64,000 nucleotides of DNA, taken from Bacillota bacterium. Its GTDB lineage: Bacteria > Bacillota > Sulfobacillia > Sulfobacillales > Sulfobacillaceae. The notes below the pieces were generated by a model. The model saw only the letters and a list, made by a program, of their open reading frames with translations. It was not told the origin of the DNA and ran no database searches. The translations under genes were made by a program, and so were the position numbers. Location of the stretch: NCBI GenBank assembly GCA_021841025.1, contig JAKBWA010000043.1:1-64000 (forward strand), read 5' to 3'. Of this stretch, positions 8,170 to 17,783 are shown piece by piece. Each line of letters begins with the position of its first letter. Within the stretch, counting starts at the first letter, position 1.

Positions 8170-9873
8170 ATGGGCTGGGGATTCTCGGCGGATGGCAGAG
8201 AAGACATACAACGTGCTATGGAACACCAGGAACTTGATTTGCTCATTATCGGCGGAGGCATTACCGGAGCAGGGATTTTACTGGATGCTACCCTTCGCGG
8301 GATGCGTGCAGGGCTAATTGAAATGCAGGACTTTGCGGCAGGAACTTCCAGTCGGTCTACGAAACTCATTCATGGCGGTCTACGCTATTTAAAGCAAGGA
8401 GAAATTAGGCTGGTTGCGGAAGTAGGAAAAGAACGGGCCATTGTCAGCGCCAATGGTCCTCATATTACGAAGCCTATGTGGATGTTGTTGCCTATCACAG
8501 AAGGCGGGACATATGGGAAGACGATGACATCCTTGGGATTATATCTCTACGATCGTCTGGCTGGTGTTAGACATTCGGAACGACGCCGTTTGTTAAATGT
8601 TGAGCAAACTCTGTCCAAGGAGCCGCTGTTGAAAAGAGAGGGACTCAAAGGCGCAGGATATTACGTTGAGTACCTATCAGATGACGCTAGGCTCACCTTA
8701 GAGATTCTAAAAGAGGCGTTTGCCCGAGGGGGTTTAGCACTGAATTACATAAAGGCCACACGCTTTCTCTATAGAGACAGGAAGATCAAAGGCGTCGAAG
8801 CTCAAGATGTCTTAAAGGGCACCCATTTCACGCTGACAGCGAAGAGTGTAGTGAATGCCACCGGCCCTTGGGCCGACTCCTTGAGGGAATGGGATCATTC
8901 CAAATTTGGCAAAACGTTGCACTTGACTAAAGGGGTGCATATTGTCGTGAGTGGCAATCGATTCCCTTTGCATCAAGCGGTTTACTTTGAAGTGCCGGAT
9001 GGGCGCATGATTTTTGCGATACCGCGAGAAGGAAAAACGTATATTGGCACTACTGACACCAATTATACCCAGGATCCCCAGGATCCTCCCGTCTTGAGGG
9101 CTGATCGAGAGTACCTGATACAAAGCGCCAATTTTATGTTTCCCTCTGTGAATCTGGGCACCGAAGACATCGAGAGTAGTTGGGCAGGAATCCGACCGCT
9201 AATCCATGAAGAAGGAAAGAACCCTTCCGAGATTTCGAGAAAGGATGAAATCTTTCAGTCTGCGAGTGGGCTGTTAACGATTGCCGGCGGAAAGCTCACG
9301 GGATACCGCATCATGGCGGATAAAGTGGTGTCCATGGTAGCCCGCGAGTTATTCTCCCAGTCGGGAAAACGCTATTCTCCCTGCCAAACTCAATGTACGG
9401 CTTACTCTGGGGGAAAGTTTGGAGGACCGGAGACAATGGCCCAATTTATGGAGGAGAAAACACGACAGGGCACCACCTTGGGGCTAACGGAATTTGAAGC
9501 TCGGCGGCTAAGTTCGCGCTATGGGACGAATGTCGATCAGGTCTATAGCATCATTCAAGAGGGTCGGACAGAGGCCAAAATTCAGGGTTTGTCTTTGGAA
9601 GCCTACGGCGCCCTTCTGTACGGAACCGACCATGAGATGGTCATAACTCCAGCGGATTTCTTTGTTCGCCGCACCGGAGCCTTATATTTTGATGTGGATT
9701 GGGTACGGCAGTGGCGGGAGCTTGTGACGCGCTATCTGCAAAAACGGATGGGATGGACCGGTGAGAAAACGGGTGAGTACTCCCGGGATATAGACATCCT
9801 GTTTCAACAGGCCGTGGAAACGCCGACTGACACGCGAATTCATTCATCTGGAATATCCCGGAAGAGGCTCTGA
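8170..9873 (+). CDS. glpD: Aerobic glycerol-3-phosphate dehydrogenase GlpD
   Basis: 567 residues, normal GlpD length. It oxidises sn-glycerol-3-phosphate to dihydroxyacetone phosphate with FAD and passes electrons to the quinone pool at the membrane. The FAD dinucleotide fold reads LLIIGGGITGAGI near residue 25, followed by GTSSRSTKLIHGGLRYL, a block specific to GlpD. Later landmarks are NATGPWAD and TIAGGKLTGYR. The ATG at 8170 is chosen because GAGGAGG lies 8 nt upstream; an upstream in-frame TTG at 8143 falls inside the leader hairpin. Its quinol product could feed the two cytochrome bd oxidases encoded in this window. Confidence 0.93.
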   Translation: MGWGFSADGREDIQRAMEHQELDLLIIGGGITGAGILLDATLRGMRAGLIEMQDFAAGTSSRSTKLIHGGLRYLKQGEIRLVAEVGKERAIVSANGPHITKPMWMLLPITEGGTYGKTMTSLGLYLYDRLAGVRHSERRRLLNVEQTLSKEPLLKREGLKGAGYYVEYLSDDARLTLEILKEAFARGGLALNYIKATRFLYRDRKIKGVEAQDVLKGTHFTLTAKSVVNATGPWADSLREWDHSKFGKTLHLTKGVHIVVSGNRFPLHQAVYFEVPDGRMIFAIPREGKTYIGTTDTNYTQDPQDPPVLRADREYLIQSANFMFPSVNLGTEDIESSWAGIRPLIHEEGKNPSEISRKDEIFQSASGLLTIAGGKLTGYRIMADKVVSMVARELFSQSGKRYSPCQTQCTAYSGGKFGGPETMAQFMEEKTRQGTTLGLTEFEARRLSSRYGTNVDQVYSIIQEGRTEAKIQGLSLEAYGALLYGTDHEMVITPADFFVRRTGALYFDVDWVRQWRELVTRYLQKRMGWTGEKTGEYSRDIDILFQQAVETPTDTRIHSSGISRKRL

Positions 9874-10104
9874 GCCGAGAGACTCCGTTTCTTTATTCTC
9901 TGGCAGGCGGCCGATTGCGGATGACGGTGCCAAATCACAAAACTTTGTGATAGATTTGATGCTAGCAAGATTGAAGGCGGACCCATAGGGCTGAACAAGT
10001 TCAAAAATGAATCAAGGTTTCTCTTTTGTAACAGAAGAGCTGCAAAAGTGGTAGAATGCGTGCGCATGATCAATGCCAAGGATGAAGAAAGAGGGGGGAT
10101 TGCC

Positions 10105-10758
10105 GTGACTTTTGAAGAGCTTTGCACACGTAGTGAGAGTGAGTGGCAGCTAATAAGACAACATCCTTTTGTGCTCGCTCTTGGTAAAGGAGACCTACCG
10201 CTAGAGAAGTTTCGCTACTTTATTGGACAGGACGGAGCTTACCTTAAGGATTTTTCGAGAGTTCTAGCGACATTGGCGGCGTTGGCGCCAGACAGTACTG
10301 CTGCACGCATTATGCTAAGGCATGCCGACACCGTTTTTTCCGTTGAGCAGTCCTTGCATGACAGTGTAGGCGAACAAATGGGATTAAGGGCGTTGGATTT
10401 GCAAAATGTCACACCGGGATTCATCACCAAGACTTATCAAGACCATTTGGTTCGGGCTGTAGGAGAAGGGAGTTTTATCACGGGCTTGGCCGCAGTGTTA
10501 CCTTGTTACTGGACTTATGCGGCTCTAGGGAGAGAGTTGAACCAAAATGGCAAACCCGACAATCCGCTATTGGCGGAATGGATCGACACCTATGCTTCAG
10601 AAGGATACCAAAGTTCGGTCCAAGAAGTCGGGGCATTATGGGAATCGTACAGCGGTGATGTGCCATCGACCCACGTTCTAGAGGTTTATGACTGGAGTAT
10701 GACATATGAACGGTTGTTTTGGGAGCAAGCGTGGCAGTTAGGAATCAAACTGGACTAA
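10105..10758 (+). CDS. tenA: TenA-type aminopyrimidine aminohydrolase (thiaminase II family)
   Basis: 217 residues of the TenA/THI-4 family, which hydrolyses aminopyrimidine breakdown products of thiamin for salvage. Key residues can be read: FIGQDGAYL with the substrate-binding Asp, LPCYWTYAALG with the catalytic Cys (TenA_C type), and YERLFWEQAW with the C-terminal Glu. The GTG at 10105 is preferred because a G-rich SD (GAGGGGGGA) sits just before it; an upstream start at 10048 has no SD. No thiamin operon partners are adjacent and no THI-box-like leader was seen. Confidence 0.85.
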   Translation: MTFEELCTRSESEWQLIRQHPFVLALGKGDLPLEKFRYFIGQDGAYLKDFSRVLATLAALAPDSTAARIMLRHADTVFSVEQSLHDSVGEQMGLRALDLQNVTPGFITKTYQDHLVRAVGEGSFITGLAAVLPCYWTYAALGRELNQNGKPDNPLLAEWIDTYASEGYQSSVQEVGALWESYSGDVPSTHVLEVYDWSMTYERLFWEQAWQLGIKLD

Positions 10759-10878
10759 TCTGGCCAACTCGGGGTCCCGGTTTCGTTCCGCTTTCGGTCG
10801 CGATATGGTGTTCAAGAGCAATTCTGCTCCGGAAGGAATGCGCCGCGGGCAAACAGGGTGTGCCAAGACTCTTGGGGG

Positions 10879-10935
10879 GCAATCCTGAAGGCCAAGCGGG
10901 AGCCCGCTGCCAATCACCGGGGGATTGTCCTTTTT
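10879..10935 (+). terminator. Terminator-like structure after tenA
   Basis: The outer arms CAATCC (10880-10885) and GGATTG (10922-10927) enclose a perfect inner hairpin AGCGGG-AG-CCCGCT (10895-10908), and TTTTT follows at 10931. It lies between two convergent genes, so it could stop tenA transcription. The fold is by eye and the outer stem is short. Confidence 0.4.
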
Positions 10936-12994
10936 AAGGCCAATTTCTTTGGAATGCGAGAACTTTCGTCAATTCTTCAATGCCGAGGCGGACATGGCGG
11001 TAAAAAGTGGCTCGGCTCATATACAATTTCAGGGCTGCCTCGTCTAGGCTTATCGTAGTATCAAAAAAGGCCAATCTCAGAGTGTCTTGAGATGTTTTTG
11101 TCAACGGAGGAACTAAATCTTCGGTAAGAAGCACTGTTAGCCGCTTTTGCAATTCTGCAACACTCCAGCCTAATTGTTCTGCCAAGCCTACGTGTTGTAA
11201 TTTCCGCGGGTTATGAATCGCACTTAAAGCACGACGCACCCGCTGTTCGGAAATATCTCTGACGGGTGCATGCAGTGGCTCTTGGCCTAGTGCAGGCATT
11301 AAAGAAGCCAGCCACTCCGGTAAATCACGATGGCGCAAATCCAATGAAAGAAGCTCTAGCTGAACGCCCGGTTCCAAAGTCGCATCCTCAATAGGCCTAG
11401 CTTGAAATCCCAAGCCTGTCAATAACGCTTTAAGATGGGGCTGCGTAATGGCCATAGCGATGCGCAGTCCCGATCTTAAGTGCGAAAGTCCGTCTTTAAT
11501 CAGGAGTCCGATAATTTCTTCTGGTGTGTATTCCAAACACTCCATGTTGATCCCGATCAAAATTTGGAGATAGGTGTCAGCCTGGTTTACGCCAAACATC
11601 AATTGTTCCGCCTCTTCGGGAAAATATCGCTTCAAGGCTCCATGCGCATACCGATCAAGCAACTCGGCAGTCTCTTGGTAGAGCAGAAGGGCCACTGTGA
11701 AGGCCAAGATTGGTCCGGATGGCAACCGCATCACACGAAAACTTTCCGGAAACTTCGCGGCAATCTCATCCAACAATCGGTGGGTGGAGGCAATATCCCC
11801 CAACTGTAAACTTTGGCGTTCCCATCGATCTAAAAAAGTGTGCAAAGTGGGCAAATCCGCAGGGTAAACGCCGTCAGTACTGCTTATCTCAGCAAAAGTC
11901 GTCAGGTCTGCGTATAATTGGCTGAAAGACAAATATTGCGAAAAAATATGCAGCAGCGCAAATGCAATGAGATTCTTCTGTGAGCCTTCGCCAGCAACAT
12001 AATACTGACGGCTTAAATGCTCAATGGCCCGGTTTTGCAAGATGCGAACACGCGAGGGTTCTCTGGTTTGAAGATCCAGGCGTAAATGAGTTCTGGCCAT
12101 GTCATGTAAGGACAAGCCTTCACTGACTGGGCGGACAAAAGAAAGGCGTGAGACTGCTTGGTAGTGGTGCCAATGCACGGGATGATCAAGAATTTCGGCC
12201 ATGAGTTGGTGGTTTGCATAGGGTACAATAGTCAATACGTCTAACAGCGGCTGAAGTTCGGGATCCGTCACTTCTCTCATTAAGTCGGCGGTAATCGTCT
12301 CGGAGGAATTTTGAAGCGTCTTGGCTTCTTGAAAGGATTGTTTTAAGAGTTCGACGTCAAGGGCTAAGGAGAGCGGATGTCCTTTTGAGCGCTGGATGAC
12401 GGCTTTGGTTTCGGGATTAAGTTGAACTCCTGCATTTTTGGCGTAAGTATACTGTTCTTCCACGGAGAAGGGGTCTAGGGACAGGTTGGCGATGTGTTGG
12501 CGCCAGGCCAAATCGATAAACCACTCTTCGGATAATGAACGCCGCGTCCCTAAGAGAATGAGCAATCCCTGGCTTGGCAAACGAATCAGGAAATCCTCGC
12601 GAAACCAGCCCTCTAAGATGTCGAGGTCCTCAAAGTTGTCTATAGCCAAAACGGTACGGTGCCGAGTCAATACTTCCAGTCCGGATTCTCCGTCGGCTCC
12701 GGGCAAGCTAAAATGTCTGTGGACCAATTCTTCCGTATCATGCAAGAATCCGGCCGGTGTGTGGGAACTCGACCGGCCATCCATCCAAAACGTCAGTAAC
12801 CCGGCTTGTCGTGCCACTCGCAGCATTTCCATGATCAGTGAAGACTTGCCCATTCCGGCAAAACCTGCTATGGCCCACACGGTTGTATGGGATCCTTGAT
12901 CATCTATCCACTTTTGCAATCTTTCGATTTCCCGTGAGCGACCTACAAAAAGCCGTGCTCGTTCTTGGGAGATAGCATCTGTCATCCAAGCCAT
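10934..12994 (-). CDS. STAND-like NTPase with C-terminal helix-turn-helix-like segment
   Basis: 686-residue signalling ATPase. After a short VGRSREIERL lead-in typical of AAA/STAND NTPases, the Walker A motif is GFAGMGKS (residues about 44-51) and Walker B is TVLAIDNFED (about 113-122). A winged-helix and helical middle region follows without recognisable TPR repeats. The C-terminal about 60 residues contain SLDEAALKLYMSRATFYRHV, a helix-turn-helix-like element. The protein is therefore likely a nucleotide-switched transcription regulator of the LuxR/MalT or SARP-neighbour type, with unknown ligand. The ATG is preceded by AAAGGGA. It is monocistronic and convergent with tenA. Confidence 0.7.
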   Translation of the reverse strand: MAWMTDAISQERARLFVGRSREIERLQKWIDDQGSHTTVWAIAGFAGMGKSSLIMEMLRVARQAGLLTFWMDGRSSSHTPAGFLHDTEELVHRHFSLPGADGESGLEVLTRHRTVLAIDNFEDLDILEGWFREDFLIRLPSQGLLILLGTRRSLSEEWFIDLAWRQHIANLSLDPFSVEEQYTYAKNAGVQLNPETKAVIQRSKGHPLSLALDVELLKQSFQEAKTLQNSSETITADLMREVTDPELQPLLDVLTIVPYANHQLMAEILDHPVHWHHYQAVSRLSFVRPVSEGLSLHDMARTHLRLDLQTREPSRVRILQNRAIEHLSRQYYVAGEGSQKNLIAFALLHIFSQYLSFSQLYADLTTFAEISSTDGVYPADLPTLHTFLDRWERQSLQLGDIASTHRLLDEIAAKFPESFRVMRLPSGPILAFTVALLLYQETAELLDRYAHGALKRYFPEEAEQLMFGVNQADTYLQILIGINMECLEYTPEEIIGLLIKDGLSHLRSGLRIAMAITQPHLKALLTGLGFQARPIEDATLEPGVQLELLSLDLRHRDLPEWLASLMPALGQEPLHAPVRDISEQRVRRALSAIHNPRKLQHVGLAEQLGWSVAELQKRLTVLLTEDLVPPLTKTSQDTLRLAFFDTTISLDEAALKLYMSRATFYRHVRLGIEELTKVLAFQRNWP

Positions 12995-13390
12995 GCACTA
13001 TCCCTTTCACTATGTGTTATGTATTGAGGATATTTTTGATCATGTGATAATTATAAACAAATTCGCAACCGATACTATAAAAAGACTACCACCCAGAGGG
13101 ATGGTTGGTGAAATTGTAGGGGGAAATTATTACTAGGTATTGTTCACTGCCGTTTGTGTCTTTTTGAGGTTATGACGTCTTAGATAGTTTTTCGGGGTAC
13201 GCCGGTCTTTGCCGAAATCTGGAACAACAAGCTTGTGGGGTTATGCGAACATATGCAAATCACGTTACCTAGTGAGCATAACAGTACAAGTCGTGCGAGC
13301 ATTAGAGCCAGGCGGCAGTATGGAATATGAGTGCCTGGATAGGACCGCGTTTGTAGTCATTCTTACCGTGATTGCGTGGGTATTGATCCA
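12995..13390. other. Intergenic region upstream of the STAND gene
   Basis: AT-rich near 13020-13080, consistent with the promoter of the leftward STAND gene. No gene is recognisable. The right side runs into the hairpin array at 13420. Confidence 0.4.
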
Positions 13391-13419
13391 CTCACATGTT
13401 CACCAAGCAGGGCGTGAAG

Positions 13420-13554
13420 CCTCGTCCTTCAGGTCGGGGAGGTAAGCCCGTGAGCCCGTTAGGGCTCAAGTTTCTGTGTCCGATGGGCTCGATGCCCGGA
13501 GGACACAGGACGGTGCAGTGGAAGCTCCGGCCTTCAGGCCGCGGAGGCTTCCAC
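13420..13554 (+). mobile_element. Orphan IS605-like end: array of four hairpins without transposase
   Basis: Four consecutive hairpins fill 135 bp. The first is CCTCGTCC-TTCA-GGTCGGGGAGG (13420-13442), closely resembling right-end sequences of IS200/IS605 elements. The second is GAGCCC/GGGCTC (13452-13467). The third is GTGTCC/GGACAC with inner GGGC/GCCC (13476-13506). The fourth is GTGGAAGC...GCTTCCAC (13518-13554), enclosing GGCC-TTCA-GGCC. No tnpA or tnpB is attached. It may be a solo guide-RNA-like relic, a non-autonomous element or the end of a deleted IS. Confidence 0.55.
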
Positions 13555-13575
13555 ATCAAGCTGACCCGGAACACA

Positions 13576-14139
13576 CTAATAGGCATAGCGCGAATGACCG
13601 GATTCCACGAATGCGTCGTAGCCCTCTAGGCGGAGCATGGCGGACTTGAGCCTTAGTCCGCCCCCGAAGCCAGTGAGACTCTTGTCTTTTCCTATGATAC
13701 GGTGACAAGGAATAACAATGGGGACGGGGTTTTGGCTGATGGCCGAGCCGACTGCCCTGGTTGCTCTGGGCTTGCCTATTTGGGCGGCGATGGCACCATA
13801 GGTGCTGATGGTCCCGTAAGGAATGGTTTGGAGTGTTTTCCAAACGCTAAGCTGAAAGGGTGTACCCATGAGGTGCAAGGGAATGTCAAAATCGCGTCTC
13901 TGACCATTCCAATATTCTTCCAATTGATGAACTGCGGCTTGAAGTCGGTGATGATCCTCAACTAACGCACCATGGGATGCGTGATTTTGTTGAAAACGCC
14001 TGATAGTGTCAAAGGGTTCATGAGGCCAGGTAATGCAGCACAAGCCGCGTTCACTGCTCACTAAGTAAAATGTCCCGTCAAGATGGTCCATTTTAGTCCA
14101 ATAAAAGACGTCGTCTGCCCAAGGCTTTCGTTTTCCCAT
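13576..14139 (-). CDS. ogt: Methylated-DNA-protein-cysteine S-methyltransferase
   Basis: 187 residues. It repairs O6-alkylguanine by suicidal transfer of the alkyl group to its cysteine. The active site is read as PIVIPCHRIIG, preceded by the HTH segment TPFQLSVWKTLQTIPYG and the arginine-finger region RATRAVGSA. Length and order match Ogt/AGT. AAAGGAGG precedes the ATG. The 3' end lies about 20 bp from the orphan hairpin array, so the element abuts but does not break the gene. Confidence 0.92.
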   Translation of the reverse strand: MGKRKPWADDVFYWTKMDHLDGTFYLVSSERGLCCITWPHEPFDTIRRFQQNHASHGALVEDHHRLQAAVHQLEEYWNGQRRDFDIPLHLMGTPFQLSVWKTLQTIPYGTISTYGAIAAQIGKPRATRAVGSAISQNPVPIVIPCHRIIGKDKSLTGFGGGLRLKSAMLRLEGYDAFVESGHSRYAY

Positions 14140-14316
14140 ACTGAGTGACCTCCTTTACTATTGCTTATGAGTATACACGAGTCTTTTTGAGCATGGTCTT
14201 GCAAAGGGGAGGATAGGTCCTGCTCTTCGCCTCCTGTCTTGTGTCCAACGAGTATAAAACCGGGGATATGGGGATGGCTATCATGAGGGGCCCCCAAAAC
14301 ATTCGGGAGGTAATAC

Positions 14317-15717
14317 GTGATGACTAATGTGGGGCTTGCGCGCCTCCAATTTGGCGTGACCACCAGCTACCACTTTCTGATTGTGCCGTTAACTATTGGA
14401 ATGGCCTTTCAATTAGCTCTTTTAGAAACTCTCTATTGGCGCCGCCCCACTTCAGAGGGGCGGCAGTTGTTGGATTTCTTCGGCCGGCTGTTTTTGATTA
14501 ATTTTGCCGTAGGTGTCGTCACGGGTATTTTGTTGGAGTTTGAGTTCGGCATGAATTGGTCAAATTATGCACGATTTGTAGGCGACGTCTTTGGTGCTCC
14601 TTTGGCCATCGAAGCTTTGGTGTCATTTTTTATGGAGTCAACCTTTATAGCCGTGTGGATATTTGGCTGGGACAGGATCTCTCCGCGCATTCACGCCTGG
14701 TCCATGTGGCTGGTGGCATTGGGCAGCAGTTTATCCGCCTTTTGGATTCTTGTGGCCAACGCCTTTATGCAAGAGCCTACAGGGTACCGAAAGGTGCACG
14801 GACACGCGGTTATGAACAATTTTCTCGCGTTACTGGGCAATCCTCAATTGTGGGTGGAATTTCCGCATACGGAGTTGGCGGCCCTTTGCACCGGAGCATT
14901 TTTCGTAGCCGGAATCAGTGCTTATTATTTGCAAAAGGGTCAGTACCTCAATGAATTTCAACAGTCGTTTAGAACAGGCATTTACGTGGCAGCCGTGACT
15001 AGCATCCTGGTGATAGTCGCCGGTCATGAACAGGCCCAGCATCTCGCAGCAATTCAACCTATGAACCTGGCGGTTTCTGAGGCTCTTTGGCATACCAGCT
15101 CTGTGCACGCTTCCTGGACTTTGGCGGCGTGGGTGGATCCTGTCCGGCAAATCAATCGATTTGCCGTCAGGATTCCCTATATGCTGTCCATCCTCGCTTA
15201 TAACCGGCTGTCGGGCAGGGTAATGGGAATTGATACCTTGCAACATATGTACATGCGCCGCTATGGTCCGGGATGGTACGTCCCACCGGTGTTAATCACG
15301 TATTGGGCGTTTCGCTTCATGATTCTTATGGGCTTGTTGATGGCCTTTATGGCTGTCAAAGGGGTTTTTTTGGAACGGCGCAAGCGTCTTATGAAACACC
15401 CGCGTTTTCTCAAGTTGATGGTATATGCTGTGGGATTGCCTCTCTTGGGCAACTTGATGGGCTGGGTCATGGCAGAAGTGGGACGCCAGCCATGGGTCGT
15501 ATATGGCTTGGAAACCACGGTGCAGGGAGTATCGCCCACTGTGCCAATTGTCGATGTTTGGATGACATTCATCGGATTTACCTTATTGTACGGGATCTTG
15601 GGAGTGCTCGATATTTATCTCTTGGTGAAATGCATTCGTCTCGGGCCTGGAACTCAAGAATCTCCAGACGACATGGGCCTTATGGAGGTTAACCGTTCGG
15701 AGGAACCACCTCTATGA
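14317..15717 (+). CDS. cydA: Cytochrome bd-type quinol oxidase subunit I (copy 1)
   Basis: 466 residues, multi-spanning membrane protein. CydA binds hemes b558, b595 and d and reduces O2 to water with quinol electrons. The N-terminal heme-ligand histidine is in ARLQFGVTTSYHF (about residue 19), a second conserved His in VEFPHTELAAL, and the family signature GRQPW near the C-terminus. The length without a long insertion suggests the short Q-loop form common in Gram-positives. GTG at 14317 and ATG at 14320 are both usable starts after GGGAGG. It overlaps cydB by 4 bp. A paralogous pair lies at 54.6-57.0 kb. Confidence 0.92.
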   Translation: MMTNVGLARLQFGVTTSYHFLIVPLTIGMAFQLALLETLYWRRPTSEGRQLLDFFGRLFLINFAVGVVTGILLEFEFGMNWSNYARFVGDVFGAPLAIEALVSFFMESTFIAVWIFGWDRISPRIHAWSMWLVALGSSLSAFWILVANAFMQEPTGYRKVHGHAVMNNFLALLGNPQLWVEFPHTELAALCTGAFFVAGISAYYLQKGQYLNEFQQSFRTGIYVAAVTSILVIVAGHEQAQHLAAIQPMNLAVSEALWHTSSVHASWTLAAWVDPVRQINRFAVRIPYMLSILAYNRLSGRVMGIDTLQHMYMRRYGPGWYVPPVLITYWAFRFMILMGLLMAFMAVKGVFLERRKRLMKHPRFLKLMVYAVGLPLLGNLMGWVMAEVGRQPWVVYGLETTVQGVSPTVPIVDVWMTFIGFTLLYGILGVLDIYLLVKCIRLGPGTQESPDDMGLMEVNRSEEPPL

Positions 15718-16727
15718 ATTTGCCGGCATTGTGGTTCATCTTAATTGGCGTTTTGTTCGTGGGGTATTTCTTTCTTGAAGGCTTTGATTATGGAGTAGGG
15801 ATGCTTTTGCCTTTTGTCGGCCGTACGGACGATGAACGCCGAGCCGTGCTGGCTACTATTGGTCCGGTTTGGGACGCCAACGAGGTGTGGCTTATTACCG
15901 CTGGGGGAGCCATTTTTTCAGCGTTTCCCAATTGGTACGCAACGTTATTCAGTGGATTTTACCTGGCTTTGGCTCTTTTAATCACGGCCCTGATTCTGCG
16001 AGGGGTTGCTTTGGAATTTCGCAGCAAAGATGATGGAAAGTGGTGGCGTTCTCTTTGGGATTTCGTGATTTGGCTAGGAAGCACTATTCCTGGATTCGTC
16101 TGGGGAGTGGCTATGGGCAATATTTTGCACGGTATGCCCATTAATGGGCATATGGACTACATAGGAGGATTCTTTACCTTGTTAAATCCCTATGCTCTCG
16201 CAGGCGGTTGTGCCACCGGGTTGCTCTTTGTGCTTCATGGGGCCTTATACCTGAGCTTGAAGACGCCTTCACCCCTGAGGGAAAGGAGTATGCGAATTGC
16301 TCGGAAAATGAGCCGACTGACAATGGTTGCCTATTTCGGATTCGTTGTCTTAAGTTATTTTTTTGCTGATTTTGTCAACACATTCGGCATCGACCCAGGC
16401 CCGGTTCCGTTGCTTGCCGGGAGCAGCATGGTGGCAGTCGGATTTCTGCTGCGAAGCGGTTTGTTGGGTTGGGCTTTTGCGATGACAGCTCTCACCATTT
16501 TTTTGTCGACTATGAGTGTGTTTCTGGCGCTTTACCCCAGGGTTATAATTTCCCGTTTGAATCCGGCCTGGGACTTAACGGTTTATAATGCGGCATCCAA
16601 TCACTATAGTTTAACTGTGATGAGTATCGTGGCGATTTCGGCGTTGCCATTCGTGCTGGCCTATCAAATCTGGACTTATTGGATTTTTCGCAAACGGGTC
16701 AGTTTACACGAGACGTTTCATTATTAG
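15714..16727 (+). CDS. cydB: Cytochrome bd-type quinol oxidase subunit II (copy 1)
   Basis: 337 residues with about eight to nine hydrophobic segments. CydB pairs with CydA in the oxidase. Signature stretches are FLEGFDYGVGMLLPF near the N-terminus, GPVWDANEVWLITAGGAIFSAFP and a C-terminal AYQIWTYWIFRKR. The ATG overlaps the cydA stop (ATGA), indicating translational coupling. No cydCD assembly transporter genes are next to either copy in this window. Confidence 0.92.
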   Translation: MNLPALWFILIGVLFVGYFFLEGFDYGVGMLLPFVGRTDDERRAVLATIGPVWDANEVWLITAGGAIFSAFPNWYATLFSGFYLALALLITALILRGVALEFRSKDDGKWWRSLWDFVIWLGSTIPGFVWGVAMGNILHGMPINGHMDYIGGFFTLLNPYALAGGCATGLLFVLHGALYLSLKTPSPLRERSMRIARKMSRLTMVAYFGFVVLSYFFADFVNTFGIDPGPVPLLAGSSMVAVGFLLRSGLLGWAFAMTALTIFLSTMSVFLALYPRVIISRLNPAWDLTVYNAASNHYSLTVMSIVAISALPFVLAYQIWTYWIFRKRVSLHETFHY

Positions 16728-17215
16728 TCCTTCCTTCACCGTCGTGATCAGCTAAGGTCATGACAGGTATTGTTTCGCGGTCAAATGGAATTCTTTCAAA
16801 TACCTCGCAACCCATGGAGTCTCAAGGTTCTTTTGTCCTGTAGAGCTCACGTGAAGGAATATAGCGGTTGGATGCCAAACAGGTTCGTTAACCTATGATT
16901 TGAGGCCCCGTGATTGGACCTTCGTTCCGGTAACAACATAGTGGAGGATGGGATGGACACATTTAAGTTGCCCGAAGAGTCAATACTGTAACGAGCCCAA
17001 TAGTCAATTCGGCGTTTTCTGAGAAATCGTGGTGCCGGAATCATTATTTTCTGATCTTCCGAAGGACATGTAGGGAACCGGGGGGAATTTAACCCTCCGT
17101 CTTCAACACATTTGACGAGAAATCACCGAAGAGTGGTGTCTTTCAGGGTTGTTCACTGAATACCCTGTGCTTGGTAAGATGGTAACTAGGTAAATAGGCT
17201 AAGGAGAAATGCTTG
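16728..17215. other. Intergenic region after cydAB copy 1
   Basis: No gene is visible. It contains the presumed promoter of the following small membrane protein; I did not find a confident terminator or promoter. Confidence 0.4.
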
Positions 17216-17683
17216 ATGAACCGAGCAGATCAAACGCCTCAAGTTCGCCCCAAGGGCCTTTTGGGCGCTATGCTCCTGTTATTGGCCCTTCAATTTGTTT
17301 TAGGGATGTACACTAACCTTTTTGTGACTCTTGTTAGAGTTGGACATGGAGTTATGCGGACTGGCGCGGGGAGATTTATGAGAACAGGCGGTTCCATGGG
17401 AATAGGCGAAATGTTAAGCTCCGGGTTGTCCCCTCTTTTTATGGTCCACATGATGTTGGGAATACTTTTGGCGCTGTTAGCCCTGATTGTTGCCCTGGTA
17501 TCCTTGTTTCGGGAGGGGACGGGTTGCAAAGTACTGGCTTGGACCTCGTTTCTGGCAGTCCTCGTATCGGGCTATAGCGGGATGCGCTTTTTCATGTATG
17601 GACAACACAATGGAGATTCTCTTATCATGGCCCTGGGATGGCTCATTGCTTTCAGTGCCTATTTCATGGCGATGAGCACCTAA
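17216..17683 (+). CDS. Four-TM membrane protein of unknown function
   Basis: 155 residues with four hydrophobic segments: LLGAMLLLLALQFVLGMYTNLFV, the MVHMMLGILLALLALIVALV region, VLAWTSFLAVLVSGYSGM and a C-terminal one. A Gly/Met-rich loop (RTGAGRFMRTGGSMG) separates the first two. Histidines in GHGVM and MVHMM near membrane edges could be heme or metal ligands, but no family is recognised. AAGGAG precedes; the ATG at 17216 is preferred over the TTG just before it. Position after cydAB suggests, without proving, a respiratory role. Confidence 0.65.
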   Translation: MNRADQTPQVRPKGLLGAMLLLLALQFVLGMYTNLFVTLVRVGHGVMRTGAGRFMRTGGSMGIGEMLSSGLSPLFMVHMMLGILLALLALIVALVSLFREGTGCKVLAWTSFLAVLVSGYSGMRFFMYGQHNGDSLIMALGWLIAFSAYFMAMST

Positions 17684-17783
17684 CGTTTCGCATCGGTCTT
17701 TGTGCTTCAGTCGGTATGGCTCCTTGCCGAGGGTTCGGCTGGGGAGAGTACAGCAAAAAAGCTTCTCGACTCGCAACGAAACC

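Noticed and set aside
9889-10104. TPP riboswitch before tenA
   Set aside because: The conserved CTGAGA and ACCTGA core sequences of the THI-box are not present.
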